Assembly (NCBI RefSeq): GCF_000006565.2
Contig: NC_031476.1
Location: 6,039,400-6,103,399, forward strand
Reading direction: 5' to 3'
Source of the DNA: Toxoplasma gondii ME49
Taxonomy: Eukaryota; Apicomplexa; Conoidasida; Eucoccidiorida; Sarcocystidae
DNA length: 64,000 nucleotides
The position numbers were made by a program, and so were the translations under genes. A model generated the notes under the pieces. That model was not told the origin of the DNA. It was given only the letters and a program-made list of their open reading frames with translations, and searched no databases. Below, piece by piece: positions 25,901 to 40,900 of this stretch (position 1 is its first letter; every line of letters begins with the position of its first letter).

Positions 25901-28900
25901 GACTAGGGGATAGGAAATTGAACAAAAGAAAGACGTTCGAAGTGGAAGCGTTTTGGTGGCCGAGACCTGATTCAATCTGCAAGAGTAGAATTCCGAGGAA
26001 TGGCAATCGTCTCTCGTGTCGCTCACACGCCTGCTTCTTCTTCATTTGGACACAACAACTGTGTGTGTGTACTGCCTTCCGCATTCCGTCTAGGTGCTTC
26101 TTCGACAATTCCTGGCGTCCAGGAAATCCAACACAGACTGGAGTCGCCCATATGTCGGGGTAGACGCCCGCCGGGGACAGCATGGAGGGGCGAATAAGAG
26201 AGAAGCAGAGAGTGGTGTACACGAAGCAACAAAGGCGAACGAATCTGGAAACGCGCGACACAAAGAGGGAGAAACGTATCGAGATGGGAAGGCGGAAAGC
26301 AGCCGAAGCAGAACATACAACAACTACGGAGCGGCCCATGAAGATGGAAGCCCCAAACAAGGGGATAATTACGACGCAGAAGCCGAGCACGAAGACGACG
26401 CCAGCGAAACGTTTCAAAGGCATGCGGGCCAGCCCACGCCCCCATCACCAGCTGAAAAACTCGCTGCTGTCTCCTCGACTTCGGCCCTTAGCACGACCTG
26501 CATCACCACCCAAGACGCTTCAAAAGCCTCACCGACCCCTTGTTTGTTCACGCTTCTACGTACAGCCGCTCTGATCGAGGAAGGGAAAGGCTCCAGCACC
26601 TGCGATAGAGACAGCGGAGGAGACACGGTGCCCTGGAGGGCCTTTCAGGAAGATGGAGACGAGGAAGAAGACACCAGCGAGGGCACGACGACGGAAGCGA
26701 GAAGTGACAGAGATGCCGAGACAGAAGAGGAGGCGGCGAAAAAGGGCAAGGAGAGTTGCGATCCTGGCGATACGATACCCTTGGAACCGGCAGTGACTGA
26801 GGAGCAACGATGTAGACGGAGGCAAGACCTGGAAATCCTAGGCGACAAAGAAGACGGCAAAGCGCCTTTTCATCAACAGCGAAGGTGCCACACCTTGACA
26901 AAGAGTGAGCGACAGTGTTCGGGTCATGGGGATGGAACACAGAAGGCTAGATCGAATCATTTCTCGACGGGCAGTGGCTTCTCAAGCAGAGAAAACCTTC
27001 GTCCCCACTCACTCACCGTTGACTTTCCACCGTCGTCGTGTCGACATGCCCGCAGCTCAGACTCGCCGCCGTCTCCATCTCGATCTTGGGCTGTTCGTCC
27101 TTCGCGCCTTGTAGATCACTCTTGCGAGTCTTCGCCGGCGTCGTCAAGCTCTGTCGCTACCACTGCCGCTACCTCTGCCGCTCCCGTGGCTTCTTCAAGG
27201 TCGCCGCCCTTGGCTTGCGGCTCCACGCCTTTGTCTCCGGGATCCACAGTTCCTCCAGTCACAAGGATGCAGTTACAAAGAGCTTCGCGCTCCTTCAGAG
27301 AAGCTGCACATGAGCTTCGAAAGTTACTCGCGCGATGTCGCTGCCCATTCATGCCTTCGGTCATTCTCGCGGCCACCCACGTTGCCCTGTTCAGCGCGCC
27401 GCCGCAGCCGGCGGGTCTCAGGAGCCCAAGGCGAGGACCGCGCGGCTCTCGATGGCACTGCGCTGGCGAGGGAAATTCGAGAGCGGCGCGACACCGGGCT
27501 GCCGCCCACGGACCAGTGAACGAAGGAGCGGCCGCAGAGGAAGGCGATTTGCGTCGACCGAAAGAGACCCAAGTGGAAGAAGGAGATGTCAGCGGAGACG
27601 AGACAGAAAGCAGCGGCAGCAAGGAGCACAGCGGCGCTGGTGATGAACGGGCCGGGGCAAGTCGACGGCTTGGGTTGGCGGTAGTGCTCGATACTCTCCT
27701 ACATGCTCGAGAGTTTTGGAAGCTGACAACACAAGACGTTGACATTCTACGTAAGGAGCAAGCACGCAAAACATGAGGGTGCAAGGAAGGGAAACAGTGT
27801 GCTTCTCGCTTTGTGGTGTACGGGTGCACCATGTGCGACGGTACCCGAAACAGCTGACAGCTCGTCACCTTCCGGACGTCATTTGAATCCCTCTTTCTCG
27901 TCTTTTCTGCATGCTTTTCCAACCGTTCTTACCTGTTTTCCCAGGCTCCATGTGCCGCGCTTCGCCCAGCATGATTCTCTTGTCCTTTACATCTCCGCAC
28001 GATTTTGCGTTTCTCTCTGCCCATTCCGAGGACCTAACCAGCGCAGCCTGCCTCTGATACCTGTCCCGCTGCAGGCTTCTGGGCGGCTTCCCCGACACTC
28101 CGCGTCGCGCGGCGAGTTGGCGGTGAAAAGCAGCTGTTTCTCGCTTGTCTCAATCACCACGGCGAACGTCTGAACTTCCTCCAGAACATCCTCGACATTC
28201 CTAGCTCTCCCTGCCTACCTTTGTCTCCTGTCACCCCATCGCCTACTTCGCCCTCGTCGTCCTCTTCCCTGTCGACTGGTGAAGGCTTTCGCAGCTCCCA
28301 GCCACCGTGTCCAGAGTGTCGGCAGTCTTCACCGTCCCTATCGCTCGCCACCGTCGAGTCTTATTCGCAGGTTGCTTCCGCCTCCACGTCACCCTGTTTG
28401 TGTCGCCCTTGCGCTTGCCTCGCCTGTTCGCCTCTCTCATCTCCGCTTTCGCAGTCTCTCTCGTTCTCATTCATTCCTCGGAAGGAAGAACATTTCCCCC
28501 TCTTGCCCTTTGTCGTTGCCTTCTTTTTGCCTATTCGGCATCGCTCCGCCGTCCTTGAGCACGAGCATCAAGCAGAATGCACGGGTGAAGCGACGTCTTC
28601 CACCGCTGCTGCTTCTGGCCATCCTTCTTCCCTTCCGTTCCCCGCTTCTTCATCTCCTCTTCTTTCCTCCTTTTCTGGATCTGCTCTTCCTCTCCCGCAT
28701 TTCCTTGTGGCCTGCGTCGCAGCGACTCTGAGACGAAAACCGCGAGGCGACTGCCGAGAAGAACCTGCCCGACACAGTGGCGCGGAGGAAGGCAGAGAAC
28801 CTTGGTACGCACCCGGCGGAGAGCACGACTCAAGAGCGAGACCCCATCGACGGCGAGGAGATGAAAGACTCCACGAGATACAGGAAACAATGCCTTTCTC

Positions 28901-31900
28901 GTTTGGCCAGGCATGCACCTCTCCAATCTCTCATCAGTTGCGCGTGAGCAGCTACGGCTGTTCAGGACTCCTCGGAGGAGTAGCCTCTCGTGACGCCAGA
29001 AACTGCATGGGTGAGGACAACGAGAAATCAAACGAAGGCGAAGGCGGAAGCCAACAGCCGAATCACAGGCGAAGGTGTGTCTCTACGAAACGGCATCATT
29101 TCGGCGTCTTCCTTCCTGCCTGCTTTGCTAACATCCTCCAGGCCCGTATAGGTGAATCGAACGGCCTTCAAAAGATTTCTCCAAACGCCTATGCATTGAT
29201 GCCCTCGTCCCGGTCTCCATCGTCCTTTCTCGTGTGGTCATGCTCTGCGTCTTCCCCTCATGTCTCCGCGGGCTGTCCCCTTTCGCATGCCACCCTTCCA
29301 CGTTCCTCTGCTCTCCCTGAGTCTGGACGCCCTCGCGTCGCTACGCGCAGACTTGCGGAGGCGTCCAGGACATCTCAAACATGTTGGGAGGCTGCTGCCG
29401 GAGGGGATACGAGAGAAGCGAAGGACACCCGGTACTTCCAAGAACGTGAAGGTTGGGAGGACGAGGAGCAAGACGTCCTGTTTCGTCTCTTTCTCCGCCT
29501 TCTTCCCACAGCTGACGGTAGCCGTTCGCCTCTCCATCCGCCCTCAAGGCAACGCCTACAAATCGTTTCCCCGCGAGACTCAAGGCACGAAGCATTCCCG
29601 TCTTCCTGGGTCGCTTCCGCAGTTCACAAGCGTTCAGAACCATCAGTCGACGTCTCTACCTTTGAGTCTTTTCGGCTTCCTTCTACCTTAGCTTCTGTCT
29701 CTTCTTCCCCTTCCTCTGCCGTCCCCCAGTCACCGCGTGTCTCGAGTGGTTCGTTGGAGACTCGCTGTGCGTCTTTGGGTGCAGAAAACGCGCTTCTGTC
29801 GTCTGACTCGGCCGCGGGCTCTCTGAGGTTTGGCCGCCCTGAGGCTGCGCGCCTGTTGGACTGGCCTCTTGACTTCCTCAGACCCCTGCAGAACCTGCGC
29901 GCCTGTGCCGCGTGGCTCGAGCAAAGGCACGACGAGGCCCCCGTCGCCGGCCTCGCTGGACTTTTTTGGCTTTGCTGGGCGGAGCAGAGACACAGAGCCA
30001 GGAGCCAAGGAGACGGAGAGCAAGCGATGAGAAGTGTAGGAGAGCAGGAACGGAGACGGCGAGGAAGGATCACAGGAAGCGGAGTCGACGAGACCGTGGA
30101 AAGCACGGAGGGGACGCGAGAGGCAGACCAAGTGCGGCGGAACAGTCGAGGAGCCAAGGCATTTGAAGCGGAAGGAAACCGTGAGTGGACAAGTCGAAAC
30201 GAGCGACAAGACACCCGTCCAAAGGCAGGCAAGGGTGATGAGACGAGTCTCCCTTCCGCCGACGATCAGGTCCTAGAGAGAAGCGAGGAAAGGGGCGACC
30301 GTGCGACATCACCGGGGCAAGAGGAGGGAGACTGCCGAATCCTAAATTGTGGCACATTTCGAGCATCTTCAGTTCAAACTCTATCTGATTCGGAATTGAT
30401 CCTTCAATACCATAGGAGGGCTAATCTGCGAAAGCGCGAACGGCGCTGTGGCTCTTCATCACCATCGTCCTCTCTAACTGAAGCCTGCCCTCGCCGTTTT
30501 GTCTCGGACTCCTACTGTCCACGCGTCGTATCTCCGTGGTCTTCCGTTTCGCATTGCCCTTCTTTGTCTCGTCCCTCCACCGTTCTTTCAAATTGTGCGT
30601 CGGGGCCGTCTCAACCTCCTCTGTCGCCTCTGACTTCTCTCTCCGCATCCTGGGATGTCTCGCACGGCGGGCGGACCTGTCTCTGGGCTTCCGCGGTGTC
30701 GCTGTCTCTGCTTCATGAGTGGCGATGCTCAGCTCCCTTCACGTTCCCAGCGGTCGTTCTTCCGGAGGCCTTTCTGGTGACGGTGGCCCAGAACCGCGAG
30801 CGCCTCGCCGCTCCGAGCCTTGGCAAGGCCGAGCCGGGGGGAGAGAGCCTAGAGCTCCAAAGAGCGCCCTCGATGGCGACGCCTCTCTCGGATTTAGGTG
30901 GAGAGCCGCCCTGCAGCCGTCACGCCGGGCAGAGCGGCTTGCCTGCCGGGACGCCTCTGAGGAGGGAAAAGGGCACTGGAGACGATGAGAAGGTGAACAG
31001 AGAGGACGAAGAAATATGTAGAGATGGACAACAAGAGGAGGTCATGAGCGAGGGAGAAGCAATAAAGGCAAGAAGCGACTCCCCCCCTTCGCCCGCGCTG
31101 TATCGACTTGCGTGGAAACTGAGAGAGGGAGAAGAAGACCGAGAGGCACCGACGCGAGAGAAGTCCGGAGAGAAGGAATCGCCAGACAGGCGCTTCTGCA
31201 TAGGTCGCTGCAGAGGAGAGGGACTCCTGGAAGAGTGGGCTAAGAGGCATGAATGGCGCGCAAGTGAGGGGATGCAGAGGCACGAGAACACGAGAGGAAG
31301 AGGTCAGGAAGAAGCAGGCGGCAAGAAGTACGGGAAGAAGCGAAATGTCGCGAGCGGGGGAAAGGAGAAGCGAGATGGCACCATAGAAGAAGCACGGTAC
31401 GGGTCATTTTCACTTGAGAAGGAAGAGTTGGATGCCCTGAGATTCTGCTGGCTTCACCTACTGCGCGCGCCCCGAGGCGAGAAGCGGGCAAACGACAGCG
31501 ACAGGACATTTTCTTCGTCTCGCGTCGCTTCGGCCGCCTGGAGGCCTGTCGCAGCTGGAGGAAGTGAAGGTTCGGTGGACAGAAGTGATCGTGGGCCGGT
31601 GCTGTCGCGCATAGGAGAAACAGAGACAAGGACGGACAGGGGAGGCACACCAGAACGACGACATGGCACGGAGAGGAGGGGAGACGTCTGCATCGAGGCA
31701 GTGAGTCGGAGCCGCCCGCAGGAGGCTGAAGGCCTTAACGGAGGCCACAAGGCAAGCCTTGCGCGAAACGAGAGCGGAGACAAAGCGCTAGAAATACAGC
31801 AAAATAAGGTGGCTAAAGAAACGCCAAACGCAGGACACAGACGAAGCCGGCGGAGCGAACGAAGCAAGGATCAGGAAGGTGAAGACGGCCGAAGAGAAAA

Positions 31901-34900
31901 CGTGAAGAACAGTAAAAAGCACGAACAAGCTCGCGGAGAAGGCAAGAAACAAGAACTCGGAAACCGACTCCAGACTGTGGAAGGCGAGAGAAAGAGGGCC
32001 GATGAAAGGGAGAGGAAGCAAAGCACTGCCTGCAAAGAAACGGCTTCGATTTTAAAAGCCGAGCACGACACAGGGGAAGCTTTCAACGACCTCGCCAGCG
32101 TCCTCAACCTCACACCGCGGTAGGCGCACATGCACAGCAAGTCGAAGGAAAGCAGCGTCCGTCTCGCGCCATGAATTTCGCCTTCTTTCGTTCCCTGGTT
32201 TCTCCGCTCTTTCGATCCTCACTAGTCTCCACTTCGATGCGTTGCTCAAGGCTCCCACGGAGCTTTTCCGTGTGAGACGTTCTTCGTCTCTCTGTGCTCT
32301 CGTCTTTTGCTTTCCCTGACTGTGTCTGTGTCTGGCTCCTGTTGCTACCCTTCCCTTGCCGTTGGCCCTCTCTGACCTCGCGTTTTTCTCTGTGGTCGGC
32401 ATCTCTGAGTGCCCACCCAGCGCGCTGACGCCACGACCGTAGAAGAAACCTGGCGCCCTGGCCCTCTGTGTACTCGCTTCTTTATTGGATGGCTTTTCTT
32501 TGTCGTGAGAGTGTTTCTCTCGCTCTTCTCCTTCTCACCCTATGACCGCTGGTTTCGCTTTCACTCTGTGGCCGCACTGGAGCTGTCGCGTTCTCGCTTC
32601 CTCGTGTCCACTGACCTTATCCATCCCAGCTGCGATGCGTTCGCCGTGCCCTCCTGCTCTCAGTCCTCCTTTAGCATCCCTCAGTTGGTGTCTCTCTTGC
32701 TCCGAGGCCTTCCCGCTGAGGCGCCGCCTCCACGCACGTTGCCCTGCGAAGTCTCCGCAATGCCCCATGAGTCTCTCTGCTTCGCTATCCCTTCAGCCTG
32801 AGTCCTCTATTTCTCGCGTTCCTCCGCATCCGGCAGCGAGAAACAAACGGACTCGCAACGCCCACACAAATCGCCCTCCTGGTGTGCGCTGGCGCCTCGC
32901 GGCTTCGCCTTGGTTCCTTTGAAAGCCAGGTAAGAGTGCCCTGTGTCCTCCGGCGCCTTCAAACGTTCTGTCGGTTCTCGGATCCGACTCTTCAGCGTCA
33001 GCTCTCTGCGTTTTCACCTCTGCCTTTGCCAGGGACAGTTCCACTGCATCAGAGGCCTCACATAGCCTCAGCTTCAATTTGGCGTCTCTTTGTCGGGGGC
33101 TGCATGCGAGCGGCGAAGCGCTCGACGTCCTTCCTGTGATCCTCTTTTCCCTGGCGCCTTTCTCGTCAGCCCTCCGCTGCCTTCGACGGCCTGACGGCTT
33201 GCCGCGGTCGGTACGACTTTTCCAGAGCTGCCGAGATATAGGTTTATACAGATGCGTATGCGTTTGTACATTTATATGTATAGATACATAATTTTATATA
33301 TGCATCTATCTATATAAATATATATAAATATAGATATGTATGGAGGCCAGTGGATTGGTTCGTGAAGGCTTTTGGCTTCCAAGGTGAGGCTGTTGCTTCC
33401 ACGTATTTCATGTTTTTAATACATGGTGTTCAATGGGTTCTATTTCTACAATAATTATCATCTTAACTATGCAAGCGTTGTCTTCTCGTCCCTGAGCTTG
33501 TGCACAGCTGTCGCGGTTCAAAGTGTACGCGATCCTCGTGTTCCGCCTTGCCCGCCTTCGCAGGAGATGCATTTTTTGCTGGCTTTATAGAATCCACTGC
33601 TTGACTCTCTTAAGCATACCTCTACGTTCATTTGTTCGCTTCACTGTGGCTCCGCGCGCTCTGATTTCTCATGAGACGCGCCACCCGAGCGCCCCTGTCG
33701 CCAGTCTCGTTTTCTCCTGCTTAGGCAGCTTGAAGTCCGTAGCGGTTTCTGTTCTCTCTGTGTGACCTGTCGGTGCTCCGCGCAAAGTGTCTCGACTCTC
33801 GGATCATGCAAGTTTATTCTCATTCGTTGATACGTGAAATGTTTGATTTGCATCGCGGCTTGGTTGTGGGAGCAACTACTTCAAGAAGGACAAGAGTAGT
33901 CGGTGGTGCTCCGACATTTTTCATCATTATACGCCCATTGTATTCTTGACAAAGGAGACGTCTCCAGGAGAACTAAAATACAACCGCGTAAAACGTACGT
34001 CACCATCGCCCATTTCCAAATATGCGTTTCAGGCATCGCGAGACACAGCCAGACCGAAACAGCGCTTCGCCTTCGCTTCCTTCTCTACCATTCTCCTTGC
34101 CTCTTATCTCTTCCCCTGCCCGTGTCTCTTCTTCGGCTTGCAGCTGTACCTCCGTGCGTGGATCGAGGCTGTTCTCTACGACCTCTCCGGACCTCTGTTT
34201 GTTCGCCGCAAAAGGCGCCAGTGTTGCTGGCTCGTGGCGAAGACCCTGCAGAGCAGCCGCCGCCTGAGGCAGACGTTCGCGGCGATGCGAAGGCTCCCGA
34301 AGCCGCAACAGCACCACCAGGCGTTTCCCGCAGAGGGCCGCTCTTCAGAGGCACGAGGAGACAGGAAGGCGGTCTCGCCGTTCGAGGCCGTGAGCCAGAG
34401 GCCAGCCGAAGCGGTTGTGCGCGGCAAGCGGGAGAAGACGCAGGACGCTGAACACGCAGAAGAAGCCACTGGAGGACCCGGTAGGCGCGTCAATCCAAGA
34501 CAAAAGAGAGACGAAGGGGGCGAGAACCGAGGGGAAAGATAGCGTATCGCGGCGCTTCGCTGCGAGGGCTCGGCCAGCTCCTTTTGCGCTTGACAGAGTG
34601 GTGAGGGACTTCTAAAGCACACATGGCCAGGCCCGCCACCCGCAAAACGCGCCCTGGTATGTGGACCTCACTACGCGCAACGAGGAAGGGATGATTCTGG
34701 TCGACATTGGACTCCCTTCACCAACAGTGGATGCGTCCAGGACTGCCTATGCTAAATATGCTTCTTAAAACCTGACAGCGACCGACTTGTGTCGTGAGCC
34801 CTGAGTGAGGTGTGGTGCGAAGAGGCAACAGACGAGACTGGGCGCATCTGAGGCGGCCTGATTTGTTCTAGGCACCCTCCAGATGTAAACGCCGCGCTTG

Positions 34901-37900
34901 AGTTGATCTTATCCTCGTCGGGATTGGTGACAGAGGCTTCGTGTCTGCCAGGGTCAGTTGAAACAAGCTGAGGACCGACCGGGTGTCTTTTCATCCGCCG
35001 GTTACTTTTCCATGCCCCGTCCTCCGCTCGCAGTGCTGCGGCCCCGATCATCCGAGGCCGCGACGGCGTTGACCTCCCCGACCGGTGTCCACGAACCGTG
35101 CAACTGTCCGTCAAGTGAAACTGTTCGCATGTTTGCTTTAACGCAGAACCTCTTGGATCGGGGCAGGGCGTCGCGACGCGAGCTTCTGGGTGTCGAGAGG
35201 TCCCCGGAAGCGAAGGGTTCGTCTGGAATGAGGAGGATCGTGTCCAGACGGTCCGTGCTGTGGTTTCTCCTGCTGCGTCAAACCTCGACGTCTGTCTCTC
35301 AATAACTATAACTCCAGTTATACAATCCTCGAGTGATGTGAATTAAAATACACAAGAATACGAAAGCGGCTGTTGTAGCATGCAACATCCTAAATTCCCA
35401 TCCATCGTTCGGCTCGTATGGAGCTCTAAGCCTAAAGGGTCAGCTGACTCGGTGTGTGCCAGCCGTCAAGCTCTGTGCATTTCCCCGTTCGCGCGTTCGC
35501 CTGGATGTTATTGCCCCGGTCTTCGTGAGGGCGTCCTCCTTCTCGCAGCCTCTCTTTTTGTGTTTCTGCACTATGCGCCAAGTCTGTGTTCCTGTGTTTG
35601 CGTTCCAAGCAGATCTCTTCTCACCCGCTCAGCTGGAGTTCGTGGAGAGCCTGATTGGCATTCTCCTCGTCGCGCTACGATGGAAACCTTCTCGCGTCTC
35701 TGCTCTGGAACACAGTGGGCCTACCTGCAACTTCCCTCCTCACTTCAGTCGTTTTCCTGCGTCTTTCGCCTGTTGGGTCTCCGCCTCCTCTTCTGCCTCC
35801 TGTGCTCCACAACGGCCCGGCTTCTGTCTCGAAGAAAGCGCAGAAAAGCGGTCAGAGACCAGCCTCGAGGGCGGTGAGGCCAACCACGCAAGCAGTCCTC
35901 AGCAGGGCCAGCGCAGCCAGCGTTGTCGGCCTTTTCGGAGACGGGATGGCCATGAGGAAACAGCAGCTTCGACGATCAAGGAAGGCAGTGGAAGAGAGAG
36001 AGAGACTCACGCGCTGACGGTGGTGCATGCGAATCCCTGTCGCACCGAGAGAAGCGACAGAGATGCGGGCCAGGGCAGGTGGGCTGAAGCGCCGGGAAGC
36101 ACCCTGCGGAACAGATCGGCCGATCGACAGAAAGAGAGGAAGGAGTATGAGGCTGATGCCGACAGAACAGAGAAGCGTGCATGCGAAGGAAATCCCGGAC
36201 CTCGTGAGGGAGACGCAGAAGAAACTGAAGCCTCTGTGAGTTCGAAAAGCAGAGCAAGTGGCGCCGATGGAGCTTCAGCATGGAATCACTTTGTCCTGTC
36301 CCCTTGTGGGGAGAACGTGAAAGGCCAGAGTTCTCGCTGGAACGCGAATCCAGAAGGCAGCGAAAGAAATGGCTGCGAGACAGACGCGTGCGTGGAAGAC
36401 GGAATCAGCGGAATGCGGTTGCTACCTGGCCAGGACGAAGATGAAACGTCCGGAGACAAAAAGGGAGAAACAGACACACTCTCCAAAAAGGGTGGAAGAG
36501 GACGCCGCGAATACGAGTTGAGCCCAGACGTCCCCTCGCTGCTGCTTGACCTCTTCATCAGAAACGCGCTTTGGCGGGAGCGGCGAAAGGCCTTCGCTTG
36601 TCTGAACGGACGGCTCATTCGGTAAGACACGCTGCAGTCGCTCTTGAACTGGTGTATTTCCCGCATGCGAAAAACGACATGTAAATCCACGAGATGTGAA
36701 GCGCGAAAGGAGAGAATCTCAAGTTGGGGGGAAACGCACAGTTTCCTGAGTGAAAACGATTCACTACATGCAAACGGACGCACACACAGAGGAGGTGACT
36801 TCTTCCAAAGATGGTGGAGGCAATGCAGGGTGGGGCAGCATCCGTCTTCAGACGACTCACTCACGCGTCTCTACGTCAGGAAAGGTTACAAACAGGTGGG
36901 CAGATTCAACGACAGTTGTGCCTGTATGGGCATTCGAGAAAACGTCTGCACATGAAGGCGTGGAGACTCAACCTCAGAGCAACTGGGGAGTCCGGGAGCT
37001 GCAATCTCAAGAACGCCTGGCGCATGCGGGACGCTTTGACAACTAGAACGTTTCGATCCTGTGTGACGAAATTCATACGCCTGAACATGCGACGCAGCTC
37101 CACATATACACACTTGCAGACTTAATACAGAGAAACCTACATAAATACAGACTTAGAGAGGGTCGCGAGCGATTCGAGAGGTGCAGGTAGATAGCGATAG
37201 AGAGGAAGAGATCGGCCTGTGGGCATGCTGAACAAGGTAGAGACAGGCAGACAGAGATAGGCATAGGATACACATATAAATATATATATATATATATATA
37301 TATCTAGATATATACTTAAGGGACCCGGACCGGGAGCTTGAACTCTGCACCGATATTTCTCTGGTGGCTGTAGAAGCGCCTAGCGACTGGTGAGTGGATT
37401 GCCCAGATCGGTTGCATTCTTCTCGGCGTTTTCGTGCGATCCCCAGTGCCTGTCAGTGCCTCTCGAGAAGGCTGCTTGGCTACCAAAGAGACCCTCCAGT
37501 TCCCGCCATGCGCGTCATTCCTTCCTCCCTCAGGGTCGCGCCATTCTTTGCCTTTCTGCTTCTAGACGCGGAAGTGGACGACCTCTGGACTCAGGCGAGA
37601 GGGGCAAAGTATCGCTCGGCTTCGCCAGAGTCGCCTCCGTCATTCGCAGCTGCTGGCGGCTCCCGTGGAAATTTTGCGCGTCCTTCTTCTCCTCGCGTGC
37701 TCGCCACTTGGGCCTCTACTTGCGGTTCGGCTGCTTCTTTTTCGGCTTCTTTCGCGTCCTCGCGAACACCCGTCAAACCACCTGCGTTTTCGCCATCGTC
37801 CCGCGAGCGCCTGCGAAGAACCTTGAACCTCGCCCTGGAGCTCTGCCTTTACATTTCCAGAGAGGCGTTGACCTCCGCGCTTCGCGTTCTGCTTTTGCCT

Positions 37901-40900
37901 CTGTCTATCGGCCAAGTGTCGCGTCTCCTCTTCCTCGCCGCCTTCCCTCCCTTCATGGCAACCGGCTGCCCGTTCCCGGAGCTGCAAGCGCCCGGCTCCG
38001 TCGAGCGAGGAGCCGCGCGCAGCCCCACAGAGGCTCAACCGGCAAAGCCAGCGAAGGAACGGAAGGCCAAGCAGCGCGGATGTGAACCACAGGACGCAGC
38101 TTACAAAGCGCTGAGTCAAGAGATGAACCAGATTGAGACTGGCCAACGTGCGAAACGAAGCGCCGGAGATTCCGCGCCATCTCTTTTGCGGCGACTGTTT
38201 CGCCTTCACGATAAAGAAACCAAGAGTTCCCTTGCACAGGACGCCGCGTCGGAAGACGCCTCTGTCGAGGTCGCAATTGGCCGCACCGCGTGTAGCTTCC
38301 CCCAGAGTTCTCCACATACGTCAGGAGGAGATCCGTCGGCCTCGCCTCCCGAAATGGCTTCGCATTCGCCTCTTTCAGCTTCTGACTCTTTGGACGAGGC
38401 AAGGACTGCCACGACCGTTTTGTCTCCACCGGTCTCTTTGCCCCCAGCTGTCTCTTCTTCGTCCTCCTCGCCTTTCAACCTGGCGCTTCTTCAATGCTGG
38501 ACCGAATGCCGCGATATCGGAGCCGAGGTCTTGTCCGCCTGTGGGGACTTGATCGCGAATCTGAACCAGGCACACCCAACCTTTCTTTTTGCAGTTTCGT
38601 CGCCACCGTATTCTCCATCTTCTCTCTCTCCTTCTCGTTCTCCTCGCTCATCTCGGTCACCTTCTCCCTTCTGTACGTCGTCCAGAGTCTCTTCCATTGA
38701 TTTGCCCTCGTTCTCGAGTTCTGCTGCTCCCTCGCCTTCGTGTGCCTCTTTGCTTCCGTCCGCTGCCTGTTCTCTCTGCGCTGCGCCTCGGTGGTCGTCA
38801 GCTCCGATGGCCTCCTCTCATCGCTGGGCAGCCTCTGCGGCGGAGCATGACGCGCCTCGCGGCTGCATGCACCGCGAAACGGGAGCGCGAACGGAGCTCC
38901 AACCGAGGGCCGACGAGAGGGGATGTGAGTCGGCCGAAGACGACTTGCGAAGGCAGCAGGAAAGGGAAATGCATCTCCTTCTTTCTTGCTTTTCGCATGC
39001 ACTCAGCTGCGTCTTTCGTCTCGAGCCCAAGCGAGCGAAGAAGAACCTAAACGAGTTGCGGGAAGCCGCAGGCGACCCCAGCTTGACAACTCGGCGCCAA
39101 GACAGCGCCGCGAAGTCCCAAGAGACAGAACGTGGAGGAACGCACCAGCGCAATAAGGCGGTCGAAGCAATAGGAGAGAAGGCAGGCTGCAGCAGAGTCA
39201 GCGGCCCGCCACCCTATATGCCATGGCAGGCGACGAAGCTCACGCCCAGCCAAGACAATAAGCGACGCGCTGCTGAAACGTCTGGAGAAGGGAGCACAGG
39301 GAAAGTCGATCCTGAACCAGCTCCACACGACAGAGACGGCATCAATGCCGACGGCCTGGGTAGCGTATGCATGCAAGGCCGCTGCGACCTCGGCAATGCG
39401 CAGGCTTCTTCCTGGCTCTCTGAGGAGACTCCGGTTCAGCAAGTCTTTCCTCTTCTTCTCTCTCTGCCCTTTCGATGCGCCTCACTGTCCCCCCCAAACC
39501 TCTGGGTGACCTTGGCGCATCCTGCAAATCCTCCCGTCTTCCGTCTCTCGCTTCGGACTGTTTGCCCGGCTTTTGTCACTTCGTCTTCGTCTTCAGCGGT
39601 CACCCATCCTCCCCCCTCGCGTTCCGCCTCACTCTTTTGGAAACGTCCGGCTTCCCCGGGCTGTGGAGCGCGGCCAGGCGCATGCGTGCCAGCGCGCCTC
39701 AACGCGACGCTCCTTCATGCAGAACCAGGCTGGCAGGCCGTCAGTTCTTCGCGGACAGACTCGACGCCCTCGTCTCCCTACACCTCCTCGTGGTCGAGTT
39801 CCGCGCCTCGGCGTCGTCCCTTCCGACGTGAGTGCTGTGACTGCGAGGATTTGTCTCCTCACGAGGAAGCAGCGGCGCGCGCCAGAGAGAGAGCCAGAGG
39901 GAGGCCGAACGGGAGCGCAGGCGTCGGAGCAAGAGAGACACCAAAAGAGAGCACAAGGAGGCGAGCAAGAGCAAGGACAAGGCAGAGGTCAAGAGACAGG
40001 GCCAGAAGGAGAGCCAGCCAGAGAATAACGGAGGACATGAAAGTCGAACAAGGGGAATGGCACGAAGAGGAGGGGATGATCCCCGCAATAGGAGGGAAAA
40101 CTCGAGGTGTGACGTCGTCTCTTGGGATGTCCCGAGAGGCTTCGGAGAGCGCCGGAGAGCAGCCTTGCATGCGGCGAGAGCTCGGGCGCTGCGAGCTGCA
40201 AGGTATCAAGCGAGCGACGAACTGGAGGACGCTGGGTCCGGCTCGCCTTTCAGCCAGACCGTCAGGGTCCCCTTGCGAAAACGAAACGCATGCAGCCACA
40301 CAAACACAGAAAGGAGATCCTACCCCACGCAGAGAGCTTCAAACCACCAGACGACGAGAGAGAAAGGCCGGATCGCTGCGGAACGCCGCAGCCGAGGGAG
40401 GCGTCGACAAAGAGGAAAAAGATTTGAGTGAGCAGGGTCAGACGGCTTTGGCCCATCGCGAAGACGTGACGTCTCTTGGTGTCTCTTTCCCTCCCCGCTT
40501 CTCTTCGTCTGGAACCTCCCCGTCGTCGATACCCCACCTCGCCTTTCTGTTGTCGCCGCGCTTGGCAGCCAAGCCGGGTCCCTCAGGGCGAACGCCAGGC
40601 CTAGAGAAAGCAGGTCGGCTGCATGCGAGGCACCCGAGGCCGAGCGCGAACGTGAAGAGACTTCTCATGTCTCTCTCGCTGGCCTGCCGTATTTTCCGAC
40701 GCCAGGTGGAAGCGATGGAGGAAGCGGCGCGGCGCTGCAGGTACCAGGCGAAAAAGCTTGTGGAGTCAGAGTCTCTGACACGGAGCGAGGGGAGAGACAG
40801 CGAAAGCGAGAGCGACCGTGATGCAGAGCAACGCGACCCCAGTCGAGAAGAAAAGAGAGGAAAGGACGCCACCAGAAACGCCGGAGAGGAGACGGAAACG

